Below are positions 1-5,306 of a stretch of 5,612 bases of DNA, in pieces. The stretch spans positions 1 through 5,612 of the forward strand of contig WFRQ01000055.1 of assembly GCA_015486425.1 (NCBI GenBank), written 5' to 3'. A program made the position numbers and the translations under genes. Every line of letters begins with the position of its first letter. Within the stretch, counting starts at the first letter, position 1. Origin of the DNA: Deltaproteobacteria bacterium. GTDB lineage: Bacteria; Desulfobacterota; Dissulfuribacteria; Dissulfuribacterales; QOAL01. The notes beneath the pieces were generated by a model that saw only the letters and a list, made by a program, of their open reading frames with translations, searched no databases and was not told where the DNA came from.

Positions 1-66
1 GACAACTACATTCGGGGATGACGATCTGAACTGCCTGCAACTCCGTCATTCCGGCAGGTTGCGCTC
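1..66. other. Left edge, no gene seen
   Basis: This short stretch before the palindrome block has no open frame of useful length and no convincing hairpin. A CGTCATTCCGGCAGG string at about 45-59 resembles GC-rich intergenic repeat sequence common in bacterial genomes, but nothing further can be supported. Confidence 0.4.
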
Positions 67-206
67 GTTCCCAAACTCCAGTTTGGGAACGCATACCCGG
101 AAGCTCCAGCTTCCAGACAAGGGCAGGTAATGCCGCACAGCCGGTATTAAAAGGAATGAAGCAGGAGCTTCTGTCAATTAGGTACCCAAACAGGAGTTTG
201 GGCACC
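67..206. repeat. Composite palindrome block, left copy
   Basis: Four short palindromes follow one another. A (67-90) has arms GTTCCCAAACT and AGTTTGGGAAC around CC. B (99-114) has arms GGAAGCT and AGCTTCC around CC. C (158-171) has arms GAAGC and GCTTC around AGGA. D (181-206) has a GGTACCCAAAC-type arm and GTTTGGGCACC around AGGA. The whole block recurs in inverted orientation at 5307-5454 with the same order from outside to inside (A, B, C, D). It includes a 34-bp stretch (138-171 against 5351-5384) and a 31-bp stretch (185-215 against 5307-5337) that are identical. Each palindrome could fold as a hairpin in RNA or single-stranded DNA. No transposase lies in the window, so this is a dispersed repeat or REP/MITE-like element of unknown mobiliser. 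Confidence 0.9.
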
Positions 207-371
207 AGCACGAAACTTGTCAACACTTATTGAGAAGTTACGAATTCGGAACCGGTTGCAACTGGGAGCGTCAAAGCTCCATGCAAAAAGAGCTGGTCTC
301 AGCAGCAAGTGCTACTATGATTTGTCTAAAGGCTGTCCAGCCATTGTCACATCAGAGACGTTGAGCATCCT
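207..371. other. Non-coding stretch downstream of the toxin-antitoxin operon
   Basis: No gene is supported here; the plus-strand frame running from 217 overlaps the antitoxin gene and has no family-like sequence. A weak hairpin (265-280, arms GGAGC and GCTCC) may be a degenerate member of the neighbouring palindrome family. On the minus strand a short stem (GCTG/CAGC) followed by TCTTTTTGC, near 283-307, is the only hint of a terminator for the operon ending at 372, and it is too weak to call. Confidence 0.4.
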
Positions 372-746
372 CTATATGATAGCCTTGAATTCAATTTTCT
401 CATTCCCAAAAGTTGTTTCAATTACTTTGTGTATACCATGCCCCGGATTTGGCTCTCGCAGTACTTTTACGAGCTGATATTTTGATAGTATCTTCAGGTC
501 ATTATTTAGACTCACTGGAGTACGATTCATTGCTGCCATAAGCTCAGAATAGGTCACTTTTCTTTTTTTTCTTAAAAATCTGACCAATTTTGTTCGTTCA
601 GGCTTCAAAATAGCCATTAAATCAGATGGTTCAACCCATATGGTATTTTTGGGCGTCAATTTATGTCCATCATCAATTTCTTTGGCTGTTTCTTTTGCTG
701 ATCCAAAGAAATCTTTGATATTCCCGGCTTTTAGTTCAACGGTCAT
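372..746 (-). CDS. TumA-like winged-HTH antitoxin (HVO_A0114 family)
   Basis: This 124-residue protein is the likely antitoxin and autorepressor of the operon. After a short N-terminal segment (residues 1-40), residues about 45-110 read as a winged helix-turn-helix: an R-KLVRFL-type first helix, the helix pair YSELMAAMN and PVSLNNDLKILSKYQLV, then a basic, glycine-containing wing (REPNPGHGIHKVIE). This matches the MarR-like HVO_A0114 family, which is repeatedly found next to TumE-type toxins. The ATG at 746 overlaps the toxin's TGA (ATGA, 743-746), which implies translational coupling. An AAGGAG Shine-Dalgarno sequence lies 8 nt upstream, inside the toxin gene, so the antitoxin can also be translated strongly by itself. 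Toxin-first order is the reverse of classical type II loci but usual for this family as I know it. The family call is firm; antitoxin function is inferred from the pairing. Confidence 0.82.
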   Translation of the reverse strand: MTVELKAGNIKDFFGSAKETAKEIDDGHKLTPKNTIWVEPSDLMAILKPERTKLVRFLRKKRKVTYSELMAAMNRTPVSLNNDLKILSKYQLVKVLREPNPGHGIHKVIETTFGNEKIEFKAII

Positions 747-1060
747 TTTATAAACTCCTTGATTTTTCTTTCAAAACGCTCGACAAGGTCTTGATAGCTC
801 GTAAAATCATCCACCTCTGATATCTCACCGAAATAATGTTTATGGTGAAAATTATGTGCATTATCGTATCCAAGCACTCTTCCGTTATCACCGGAAAATA
901 TCATATTGTTGATGTAGGCTAAGCTATACTTTACGACCTTACCTCGCTGATTCTCCCATGCCTCAATCTTAATAATTCCGCCACCCCTCTTGGGATTTAT
1001 TGGAAATTGTTCTGAAACGACCTTTCTAAATTTTGTCTTATCTCTTCTTCTGCCACCCAT
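743..1060 (-). CDS. TumE-family toxin (DUF6516)
   Basis: This is a 105-residue basic protein. Its N-terminus is Arg/Lys-rich (GGRRRDKTKFRK). A beta-strand run (IIKIEAWENQ, then VVKYSLAYI at 42-50) precedes the signature GYDNAHNFHHKHYFG at 64-78. The C-terminus is an amphipathic helix (about 88-104). The YSL-Y strand, GYDN and the His cluster are the hallmarks of the TumE/DUF6516 toxin family, and the length is typical. The His-rich motif could form an active site, but I know of no established mechanism to assign. The start at 1060 is constrained by an in-frame TGA 15 nt upstream. No Shine-Dalgarno sequence precedes it, and a plausible promoter sits so close that the transcript may be nearly leaderless, which would keep toxin translation low relative to the antitoxin. 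The gene is clearly more AT-rich than the sensory genes to the right, consistent with horizontal acquisition. Confidence 0.85.
   Translation of the reverse strand: MGGRRRDKTKFRKVVSEQFPINPKRGGGIIKIEAWENQRGKVVKYSLAYINNMIFSGDNGRVLGYDNAHNFHHKHYFGEISEVDDFTSYQDLVERFERKIKEFIK
755..760 (-). promoter_or_regulatory. Strong ribosome binding site for the antitoxin
   Basis: AAGGAG on the minus strand lies 8 nt before the antitoxin ATG at 746 and inside the toxin coding region. It contrasts with the absence of any such site before the toxin and suggests that translation is biased towards the antitoxin. Confidence 0.7.
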
Positions 1061-1066
1061 GAATAT

Positions 1067-1095
1067 AAAATATCAGGATTGAATTTTAATGTAAA
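1067..1095 (-). promoter_or_regulatory. Candidate sigma70-type promoter of the toxin-antitoxin operon
   Basis: On the minus strand TTTACA (1095-1090) and TATTTT (1072-1067) are separated by 17 bp, close to sigma70 consensus spacing. Transcription would start at or within a few bases of the toxin ATG at 1060, giving a leaderless or near-leaderless mRNA. A 14-bp palindrome (1113-1126, CATAGT-TG-ACTATG) lies about 18 bp upstream of the -35 box and could be an operator, although it also lies inside a 21-bp motif repeated at 2475-2495. The promoter is inferred from sequence alone. Confidence 0.45.
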
Positions 1096-1275
1096 GCTGT
1101 AAGGCTGCACCACATAGTTGACTATGATGGGAATTCGTCTGAGCCGGAACTGCTGGAAAAACCCGTGCTCTGGCTTGCCTTCACCCCGCATACCGTTGGC
1201 CCCGCTGATATCTTTCGCACAGAACAGGTGGCCATCTGGCTTGCAAAGCAGGGCGCTGCCCGGGCAGAAAGGTGA
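1090..1275 (+). pseudogene. 3' remnant of an unrecognised gene
   Basis: A frame of 61 sense codons opens after a TAA at 1087-1089 and ends at TGA 1273-1275. It has no ATG, GTG or TTG with a ribosome binding site near its beginning. It nevertheless reads like genuine protein: acidic SSEPELLEKP, hydrophobic VLWLAFTPHTVGPADIF, then a helical, Ala-rich and basic end (VAIWLAKQGAARAER). Its GC content is higher than that of the adjacent toxin-antitoxin operon. This suggests the tail of a core gene whose 5' part was lost where the AT-rich segment begins, around 1085-1110. I do not recognise the family. The alternative is a chance open frame in GC-rich DNA. Confidence 0.4.
1116..1136 (+). repeat. 21-bp motif, left member of an inverted pair
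   Basis: AGTTGACTAT..GGGAATTC matches the reverse complement of 2475-2495 at 19 of 21 positions. The two copies face each other across 1.38 kb containing the gene remnant, the nested inverted repeat and the heme-protein gene. A third, shorter match (GAATTCCCAT) lies at 1331-1340. No target-site duplication is visible outside the pair. Confidence 0.5.
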
Positions 1276-1380
1276 AACCATGTGGCCATGGGTCATTTCT
1301 GTTTTGTAACTGCTCACCCCCCTCCAAGATGAATTCCCATAACGGAAAATCGCTTTTCACACAACATTTTTTCCTTACAC

Positions 1381-1490
1381 GTATCTGCTCACAGGGTGCT
1401 GCAGATACAAGGCGGAGGACGCGCAGATGTGCTTCCTTGTACTTCAAGCGTCTGACAACGCCGTAGATGCGGTACCCTGTGAGCAGATAC
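1381..1490. repeat. Nested ~110-bp inverted repeat (MITE-like)
   Basis: The ends are perfect 17-bp inverted repeats: GTATCTGCTCACAGGGT at 1381-1397 and its reverse complement at 1474-1490. Inside them the arms continue imperfectly to about 1423 and 1448 (GCTGCAGATACAAGGCG...GACGC against ACCGCATCTACGGCG...GACGC), so nearly the whole unit could fold into one long hairpin. There are also competing local pairings (GTATCTG 1381-1387 with CAGATAC 1402-1408, and ACAAGG with CCTTGT around 1407-1440). It encodes nothing convincing. Perfect ends, small size and an intergenic location suggest a non-autonomous mobile or dispersed repeat, or a structured leader RNA for the gene downstream. Confidence 0.75.
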
Positions 1491-1650
1491 TTTTTCTTTT
1501 CAGTTTTTTCTCTAAAATCCCGATGACAATTGTGGCGGCAGGGAAGGTTTCTGACCGCCGGTACAAACTGAATCGAGCTATTATTGGATTTACTGCATGT
1601 CTGCATAACAGAATTTTCTCAAAGCATGTGCGACATGCGGGGATACGATC

Positions 1651-1656
1651 AGGAGG
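1651..1656 (+). promoter_or_regulatory. Ribosome binding site that fixes the heme-protein start
   Basis: AGGAGG lies 7 nt before the ATG at 1664. It decides between that start and the longer in-frame opening at 1427, because the signal peptide begins immediately after 1664. Confidence 0.85.
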
Positions 1657-1663
1657 AACTGAA

Positions 1664-2410
1664 ATGAAATTTTCCATTTTAAAAACTTTTGTGGCATGCG
1701 CTGTATTGTTTTCTTTTGTCATTATAATTCCAGCGGTTGTGTGCATGGCAGACTGCAAGTCTGTAAGCAGAGAGCAGGCTGAGGAAACAGCGAGGTACAT
1801 TGCAGACGTGATTGTGGCAGGCAGGGGCATAGTTGCCTCCAACCAGGGGATTATCAATGACCCTCAAAAGGGAGACAAGGGCTTTACGCCTGAGAAGGTG
1901 GCTGAACAGATAAGAGCAAAGTTCAAGGAGATGACCGGGACTGATGTCAGCAGCCTTCCTCCAGATATACGGGCAGTTGTGGATCAGGTCATAAATGCCG
2001 CCATGATGAGTGTCAAGATGAACCAGAAGCGAATTAATGAAAAGGGCAGGGGGTACAAGGGATATATTCCTGCTGTTTTCGGCAGGGAGACCGGCCAGAT
2101 TCTCAAGGGCCGTTGCAATATTTTTATCAAGCAGACAACATTCAAGTACCGCAATGCATATAATCAGCCCGATGCGTTTGAAAAAAAGGTGCTGAAGAAG
2201 TTTGAAGAGCCGGGTTATCCCAAAGGCAGGGGAGTCGGTGAGTTTGTTGACAATGATTATCGTTATTTGCAGCCCATTTATATAAAGAAGGCATGTCTCA
2301 AGTGCCATGGCGAGCCAAAGGGAAGCATTGACCCGGCAGGGAGAAAGCGTGAGGGTTACAAGGTTGGTGATCTGCGTGGAGCAATAAGTGTCAAATTTCC
2401 TGTGAAATAG
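1664..2410 (+). CDS. Exported Tll0287-like (DUF3365) c-type heme protein
   Basis: This 248-residue protein is predicted to be periplasmic. Residues 1-30 form a signal peptide: basic MKFSILK, a hydrophobic core about 8-27, and probable cleavage near the MAD at 28-30. The mature part matches the Tll0287-like domain, a PAS-like heme-binding fold. It has a long N-terminal helical region (about 33-130), the GYIPAVFGRETG segment (133-144), the KYRN-YNQP motif (161-169), and a single c-type heme site CLKCH at 211-215 followed by GEPKG. The C-terminus, GDLRGAISVKFPVK, is the usual family ending. Such domains occur alone and as sensor modules of chemoreceptors and kinases, where they are proposed to sense redox state or small ligands through the heme. 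Here the domain is a stand-alone protein 136 bp upstream of a chemoreceptor on the same strand, suggesting a partner role. Maturation would need the cytochrome c assembly machinery, which is not in this window. Cys27, Cys31 and Cys151 are extra cysteines; the sequence before Cys27 (PAVV) is not a good lipobox. Confidence 0.88.
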   Translation: MKFSILKTFVACAVLFSFVIIIPAVVCMADCKSVSREQAEETARYIADVIVAGRGIVASNQGIINDPQKGDKGFTPEKVAEQIRAKFKEMTGTDVSSLPPDIRAVVDQVINAAMMSVKMNQKRINEKGRGYKGYIPAVFGRETGQILKGRCNIFIKQTTFKYRNAYNQPDAFEKKVLKKFEEPGYPKGRGVGEFVDNDYRYLQPIYIKKACLKCHGEPKGSIDPAGRKREGYKVGDLRGAISVKFPVK

Positions 2411-2474
2411 GTGGAGATATTACACCCTCCTAATTTGAGCGATTGTTCGGATTTGCTGCATATCCGCGAAAGAG

Positions 2475-2495
2475 GAATTCCCATTATAGTCAGCT
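2475..2495 (-). repeat. 21-bp motif, right member of an inverted pair
   Basis: GAATTCCCAT..TAGTCAGCT is the inverted partner of 1116-1136 (19 of 21 positions). It sits in the gap after the heme-protein gene and overlaps the left arm of the hairpin at 2491-2515. Confidence 0.5.
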
Positions 2496-2524
2496 CAATT
2501 TAGCAATTGAAGCTGTTTCTGTTT
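2491..2524 (+). terminator. Weak candidate terminator or attenuator
   Basis: A stem of CAGCTCAATT with AATTG-A-AGCTG (one bulged A, loop of a few bases) is followed by TTTCTGTTT. It is AT-rich at the top and the T-run is interrupted, so termination would be partial at best. It lies 80 bp after the heme-protein stop and about 22 bp before the chemoreceptor start. Confidence 0.3.
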
Positions 2525-2546
2525 AAGCCCCCTGCAGTGAGAAAAG

Positions 2547-4853
2547 ATGAAAAAGTGCACTCTGATAACCGGAATATCCATCAAATATAAAATTATAGTC
2601 CCTGTGGTAATCATGCTTCTTCTCTCTTCGGCTGCAGCCGCGCTGATTGTCTATCACAGCATCAGCTCAGCCGATGAGCAAGAGGTGCAGCGCGAGATGA
2701 AAGGCCTCTATACAGGAATATTCCAGCGAATATCCGAGGCTGAGACTGCCGCAGGCATGATTGCTGAAAATCTTGCCAGTAACAATGACGTACAGTTCAG
2801 TGTGGCACTTCAGGATGCCGGGCTGCTTGAACAGAACACAAGGCCTCTTATCAGGAGCCTTGAGCAGGGTTCCTTTCTGCAGGGATACTTTGATTTCACC
2901 AATGCGCAGGGCACTGTGATATATGCAAGTAATGCTGAGTGGCTGAAGGGGAAAAAACTTGCGGATTACAGGCCGTTGCTTCGCAGGGTAATGCAGGAAC
3001 AGAAAAAGGCATCAGGGCTTGAGATGGGTCCTGATGGCCTGTATGTAAGGTCAATAGCGCCGGTAATTTATAATGGTGAGTTCGCAGGGGCAGTGGAGTT
3101 CAACTGTTCCCTTAAAAGTATTTTTTCCAAAATCAGGGGAGGCGCTGAAAATGTCAATATCGGCATTATGCTTCCTGCTGATATGGCATCCGGACTTCAT
3201 TCTTCGGAAGGTTTTTTGCCAGTTGGAAATATGCGTCTTGCCTGTTATACAGACGCCGCTCCTTTCAGGCTCCTCAGCGCCATTCATGGCGTATCTGACG
3301 GGCCTCAGCGTGTAAGAAAAGGCAACATCATATTCAGCCTCTTCCCCATGAAGCTTGCTGCAAATTCTCACAGTGTTACTGGTGTACTGGCCTATGACAG
3401 CACGGTTAGATCAGAGGCTGTGATGGGGGCCATGAAAAAGCTGGGCCTTTCCCTTGGTATAAGCACAATGCTGGTGGCCCTGCTGATGGCTCTTTTTCTC
3501 TCAAGGATTATTGCACCACTGCAGCATGTGGTGTCAGGCATGAAGTCCCTTTCAAGAGGGCAGTTTACAAGCGTTGCGCCCAGGGTTTCATGTGATGAAT
3601 TTGGAGAGCTTGCAAGGCTCAATAATAATATTCTTTTCAGTTTCGGCCGCTTAGTGAGCACGCTGCAGGATGATGCCCGGAATCTGACGCATGCCGCAGG
3701 TTATATAAAATCATCAGGCAGGCAGTTCCAGGAGGGAATTGTATCTCTTGACAGCGAATCTGACATCCTGGCCGCAAAGGCTGCTTCTGTTTCTGAAACA
3801 CTTCAGCAGACATCCCGTTCAATGGAGGACCTTGCTGCAGCAAGCACGGAGATAGCCGGCAGTGTGGCAACCAGCGCGGCAAGCGCGGGCGAGGCCCTTG
3901 AGATGTCACTTAATGCCAACAGTGTAATAGACAGTCTCGGAGAGAGTTCCCAGAAGATAGGAGAGATTGTAAAGGTTATAAACGCAGTGGCTGAACAGAC
4001 CAATCTGCTGGCCCTGAATGCCACCATTGAGGCAGCAAGGGCAGGCGAGGCAGGCAAGGGTTTTGCCGTGGTTGCAGGTGAGGTCAAGGAGCTTGCCCGT
4101 CAGACAGGCCGGGCCACTGATGAAATAGCACAGATGGTAAGGGCCATTCAGGCTGATACAGCCAGGGCTGTTGAGGTGGTGGAGGAAATCGGTGTGAAGA
4201 TCAGCGCTGTTACCGATATGACCAACACCATAGCAAGCGCAACCGAGGAACAGACCGCAACCATTTCCGAGATCAGCGGTACCCTTGAGTCTGGAATGCA
4301 GGAGGTGGTGAATCTTGCAGATCTGGCAGAGACCCTGAAAAATGAAACCGTCAGGTTTTCTGAAAGTGTGGTCAGCGCCACCAATTCTCAGGAGGCTATA
4401 GTTGAGCTGGCTGATGAACTGCAGACAGTGGCGCGGTATTTCAATGTATCACCTGATGCTGTTAAAACCGCAGGGCATGATGCTGATGACAAGGTCAGGC
4501 TCATGAGCGCCACTTTAAAGCATTTTCGGTGGAAGCAGGCACTTACGCTGGCTATTCTCGAGGGGCGGCCGGTTTCCATTGAAATTGATCCGGACAGATG
4601 TGATCTGGGAAGGTTTGTAAGGTCAAGGCTTGAGGTGGCCCCTTCCCGTGAACGTGACATCATGGAGCAGATTGCAGGTAAACACCACAGGCTCCATGAG
4701 CTGGGTCATGCTGTCCTGGATCATCTCGAGGCTGGCAGGCAGGAAGAGGCCCGCAGGCTGTTCAAACATGAGCTGGCGCCGCTGTTTCAGGATATGCTGG
4801 AGCTCCTTGACCTTGCCAAACAGCTTACAATGGGCAGAGCCGCAGCGGCCTGA
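2547..4853 (+). CDS. Methyl-accepting chemotaxis protein, dCache_3-HAMP-MCP-CZB
   Basis: This 768-residue inner-membrane chemoreceptor signals to CheA/CheW. A short basic N-terminus precedes TM1 (about 15-36). A periplasmic domain (37-297) resembles dCache_3: a long first helix (EAETAAGMIAENLASNNDVQ), then GYFDFTNAQGTVIYAS, SGLEMGPDGLYVRSIAPVIYNGEFAGAVEF, and a second, less conserved lobe to about 285. TM2 (about 299-319) leads into HAMP (320-372, with APL and DEFGEL). The signalling hairpin covers about 400-605, with its conserved tip EQTNLLALNATIEAARAGEAGKGFAVVAGEVKELA at 483-517. A C-terminal CZB zinc-binding domain (about 655-755) shows the four expected ligands: His659 (HFRW), Cys685 (CDLGRF), His713 and His717 (HHRLH). 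There is no CheR-tethering pentapeptide; the protein ends GRAAAA. CZB domains of known receptors bind zinc, and the Cys can react with oxidants, so the protein may integrate an extracellular ligand with cytoplasmic zinc or redox state. The ATG at 2547 has only a weak ribosome binding site (GTGAGAAAAG region), but later Met codons would cut TM1. Confidence 0.95.
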   Translation: MKKCTLITGISIKYKIIVPVVIMLLLSSAAAALIVYHSISSADEQEVQREMKGLYTGIFQRISEAETAAGMIAENLASNNDVQFSVALQDAGLLEQNTRPLIRSLEQGSFLQGYFDFTNAQGTVIYASNAEWLKGKKLADYRPLLRRVMQEQKKASGLEMGPDGLYVRSIAPVIYNGEFAGAVEFNCSLKSIFSKIRGGAENVNIGIMLPADMASGLHSSEGFLPVGNMRLACYTDAAPFRLLSAIHGVSDGPQRVRKGNIIFSLFPMKLAANSHSVTGVLAYDSTVRSEAVMGAMKKLGLSLGISTMLVALLMALFLSRIIAPLQHVVSGMKSLSRGQFTSVAPRVSCDEFGELARLNNNILFSFGRLVSTLQDDARNLTHAAGYIKSSGRQFQEGIVSLDSESDILAAKAASVSETLQQTSRSMEDLAAASTEIAGSVATSAASAGEALEMSLNANSVIDSLGESSQKIGEIVKVINAVAEQTNLLALNATIEAARAGEAGKGFAVVAGEVKELARQTGRATDEIAQMVRAIQADTARAVEVVEEIGVKISAVTDMTNTIASATEEQTATISEISGTLESGMQEVVNLADLAETLKNETVRFSESVVSATNSQEAIVELADELQTVARYFNVSPDAVKTAGHDADDKVRLMSATLKHFRWKQALTLAILEGRPVSIEIDPDRCDLGRFVRSRLEVAPSRERDIMEQIAGKHHRLHELGHAVLDHLEAGRQEEARRLFKHELAPLFQDMLELLDLAKQLTMGRAAAA

Positions 4854-4868
4854 GCTGCGGTTTTCTCT
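4840..4868 (+). terminator. Intrinsic terminator overlapping the chemoreceptor stop
   Basis: A perfect 7-bp GC-rich stem (CCGCAGC 4840-4846 with GCTGCGG 4854-4860) closes a 7-nt loop that contains the TGA stop (4851-4853). It is followed by TTTTCTCT. The terminator therefore encodes the last residues of the receptor (Ala-rich tail). Confidence 0.8.
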
Positions 4869-4887
4869 CGAACCTCGTTATACCATT

Positions 4888-5001
4888 CTATCCCGTATCC
4901 CATGCCCTGCGTGGGATATAGACATTTTGAGGCATAGACTCATGGTGGCGCGCTTCATCTATCAGGAGGGTGGATACTATTAATGAGCTGTCAATGGTCA
5001 T
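4888..5001 (-). pseudogene. Truncated PIN-domain (VapC-like) toxin remnant
   Basis: The 37-codon frame starts MTIDSSLIVSTLLIDEA, a good match to the first beta-strand and helix of PIN-domain ribonuclease toxins, with the first metal-binding Asp at position 4. Homologous character fades after about residue 27, and the frame ends at TAG 4890-4888, roughly 100 residues short of a complete VapC-type protein; the other catalytic acids are absent. Its ATG overlaps the stop of the antitoxin-like frame upstream (ATGA, 4998-5001), the classical coupling of type II pairs. The stretch 4896-4918, covering the last ten codons, is a hairpin repeat, which may have displaced the original sequence. It is nonfunctional as it stands. 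The family assignment rests on the short N-terminus and the operon arrangement. Confidence 0.55.
4896..4918. repeat. Small hairpin between chemoreceptor and toxin remnant
   Basis: TATCCCATG and CGTGGGATA form a 9-bp inverted repeat with one non-Watson-Crick position and a 5-nt loop. It lies in the convergent region between the plus-strand chemoreceptor and the minus-strand toxin remnant, and it coincides with the point where PIN-like sequence is lost. Confidence 0.5.
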
Positions 5002-5225
5002 CCCCTGCACCAGGTTTTCTCCCTTTGGGAGATAATCTCTTCAACTGCCGAATATCCTCGCCATGTGGATGACACCTTCTCGGCAAGCGCCTCCCAGTTC
5101 TTGGTTCTTTTCCCCTTGCCACGGATCCTGCCTGCCAACCTTGAAACCACCACCTCTTTCCTGATTTAGTTTATCTATCGAACTATCCTGTTCAGTTTCT
5201 CGTCAAGTTTTATCTCCTGGCCCAT
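4998..5225 (-). pseudogene. Decayed antitoxin gene with two in-frame stops
   Basis: Starting at ATG 5225, with AAAGGA about 11 nt upstream, the frame reads MGQEIKLDEKLNRIVR. It then meets TAG (codon 17, 5177-5175) and TAA (codon 20, 5168-5166), and continues open for 55 codons to TGA at 5000-4998. The downstream part (AGRIRGKGKRTKNWEALAEK, then a segment ending SAVEEIISQREKTWCRG) is charged and helical and looks like a small antitoxin. A reinitiation at GTG 5153, preceded by AGGAAAGAG, could still yield 51 residues. The 4-nt overlap with the PIN-type toxin remnant supports a former antitoxin-toxin operon. That both halves are in one frame and read as one protein argues for nonsense mutations rather than two genes. 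I do not recognise the antitoxin family. Confidence 0.5.
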
Positions 5226-5306
5226 AGTTTCTTTGGTTCCTTTAATAAAAAGTCGCTACAGCCGCTTGGTTCAAAGCAAACAATCATGCCTTCTTTTGCT
5301 TTCAGC
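5226..5306. other. Spacer between antitoxin remnant and right palindrome block
   Basis: This is the presumed upstream region of the decayed antitoxin gene. A T-rich stretch at 5240-5252 (AAAAAGT on one strand, ACTTTTT on the other) is present, but no promoter or hairpin can be called. Confidence 0.3.

Larger units (their letters stand above)
1276..1663 (+). other. Long non-coding leader region before the heme-protein gene
   Basis: No gene is supported between the remnant ending at 1275 and the ATG at 1664. The stretch contains the 110-bp nested inverted repeat (1381-1490) and a small hairpin (1624-1638, GCATGT/ACATGC with a 3-nt loop) 12 nt upstream of the Shine-Dalgarno sequence of the next gene. 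The heme-protein frame stays open upstream to 1427, but that part starts inside the repeat and has no signal-peptide or family character. I see no clear promoter. Confidence 0.5.
2411..2546 (+). other. Intergenic region between heme protein and chemoreceptor
   Basis: This 136-bp gap contains two potential hairpins. One (2446-2468) pairs TTCGGAT with ATCCG-CG-AA around a 9-nt loop. The other (2491-2515) pairs CAGCTCAATT with AATTGAAGCTG. The right copy of the 21-bp inverted motif (2475-2495) also lies here. The two genes may be cotranscribed with partial attenuation, or the second may have its own promoter; the sequence does not decide. Confidence 0.4.

Noticed and set aside
67..206. CRISPR array
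   Set aside because: The four palindromes differ from one another and are separated by irregular distances; there is no constant repeat, no spacer pattern and no cas gene.
1256..1267. Perfect 12-bp palindrome CTGCCCGGGCAG
   Set aside because: It is short, GC-rich and inside the coding-like remnant; this is expected by chance at such composition.
997..1317. Minus-strand frame overlapping the toxin start
   Set aside because: It has no ribosome binding site or family-like sequence, and it overlaps the toxin gene in another frame.
1427..1663. In-frame N-terminal extension of the heme protein by 79 codons
   Set aside because: It starts inside the 110-bp inverted repeat, and AGGAGG plus a signal peptide fix the start at 1664.
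1679..2308. Long minus-strand frame opposite the heme-protein gene
   Set aside because: It is antisense to a well-supported gene, is Leu/His/Cys-rich, and has no recognisable domain.
4630..4983. Plus-strand frame reading past the chemoreceptor end
   Set aside because: It lies mostly within the receptor gene in another frame, crosses the terminator, and has no protein-family character.
4983..5072. 29-codon plus-strand frame after GGAGGG at 4975-4980
   Set aside because: It is too short, the ribosome-binding-like site is too close to the ATG, and the opposite strand carries the better-supported antitoxin and toxin remnants.
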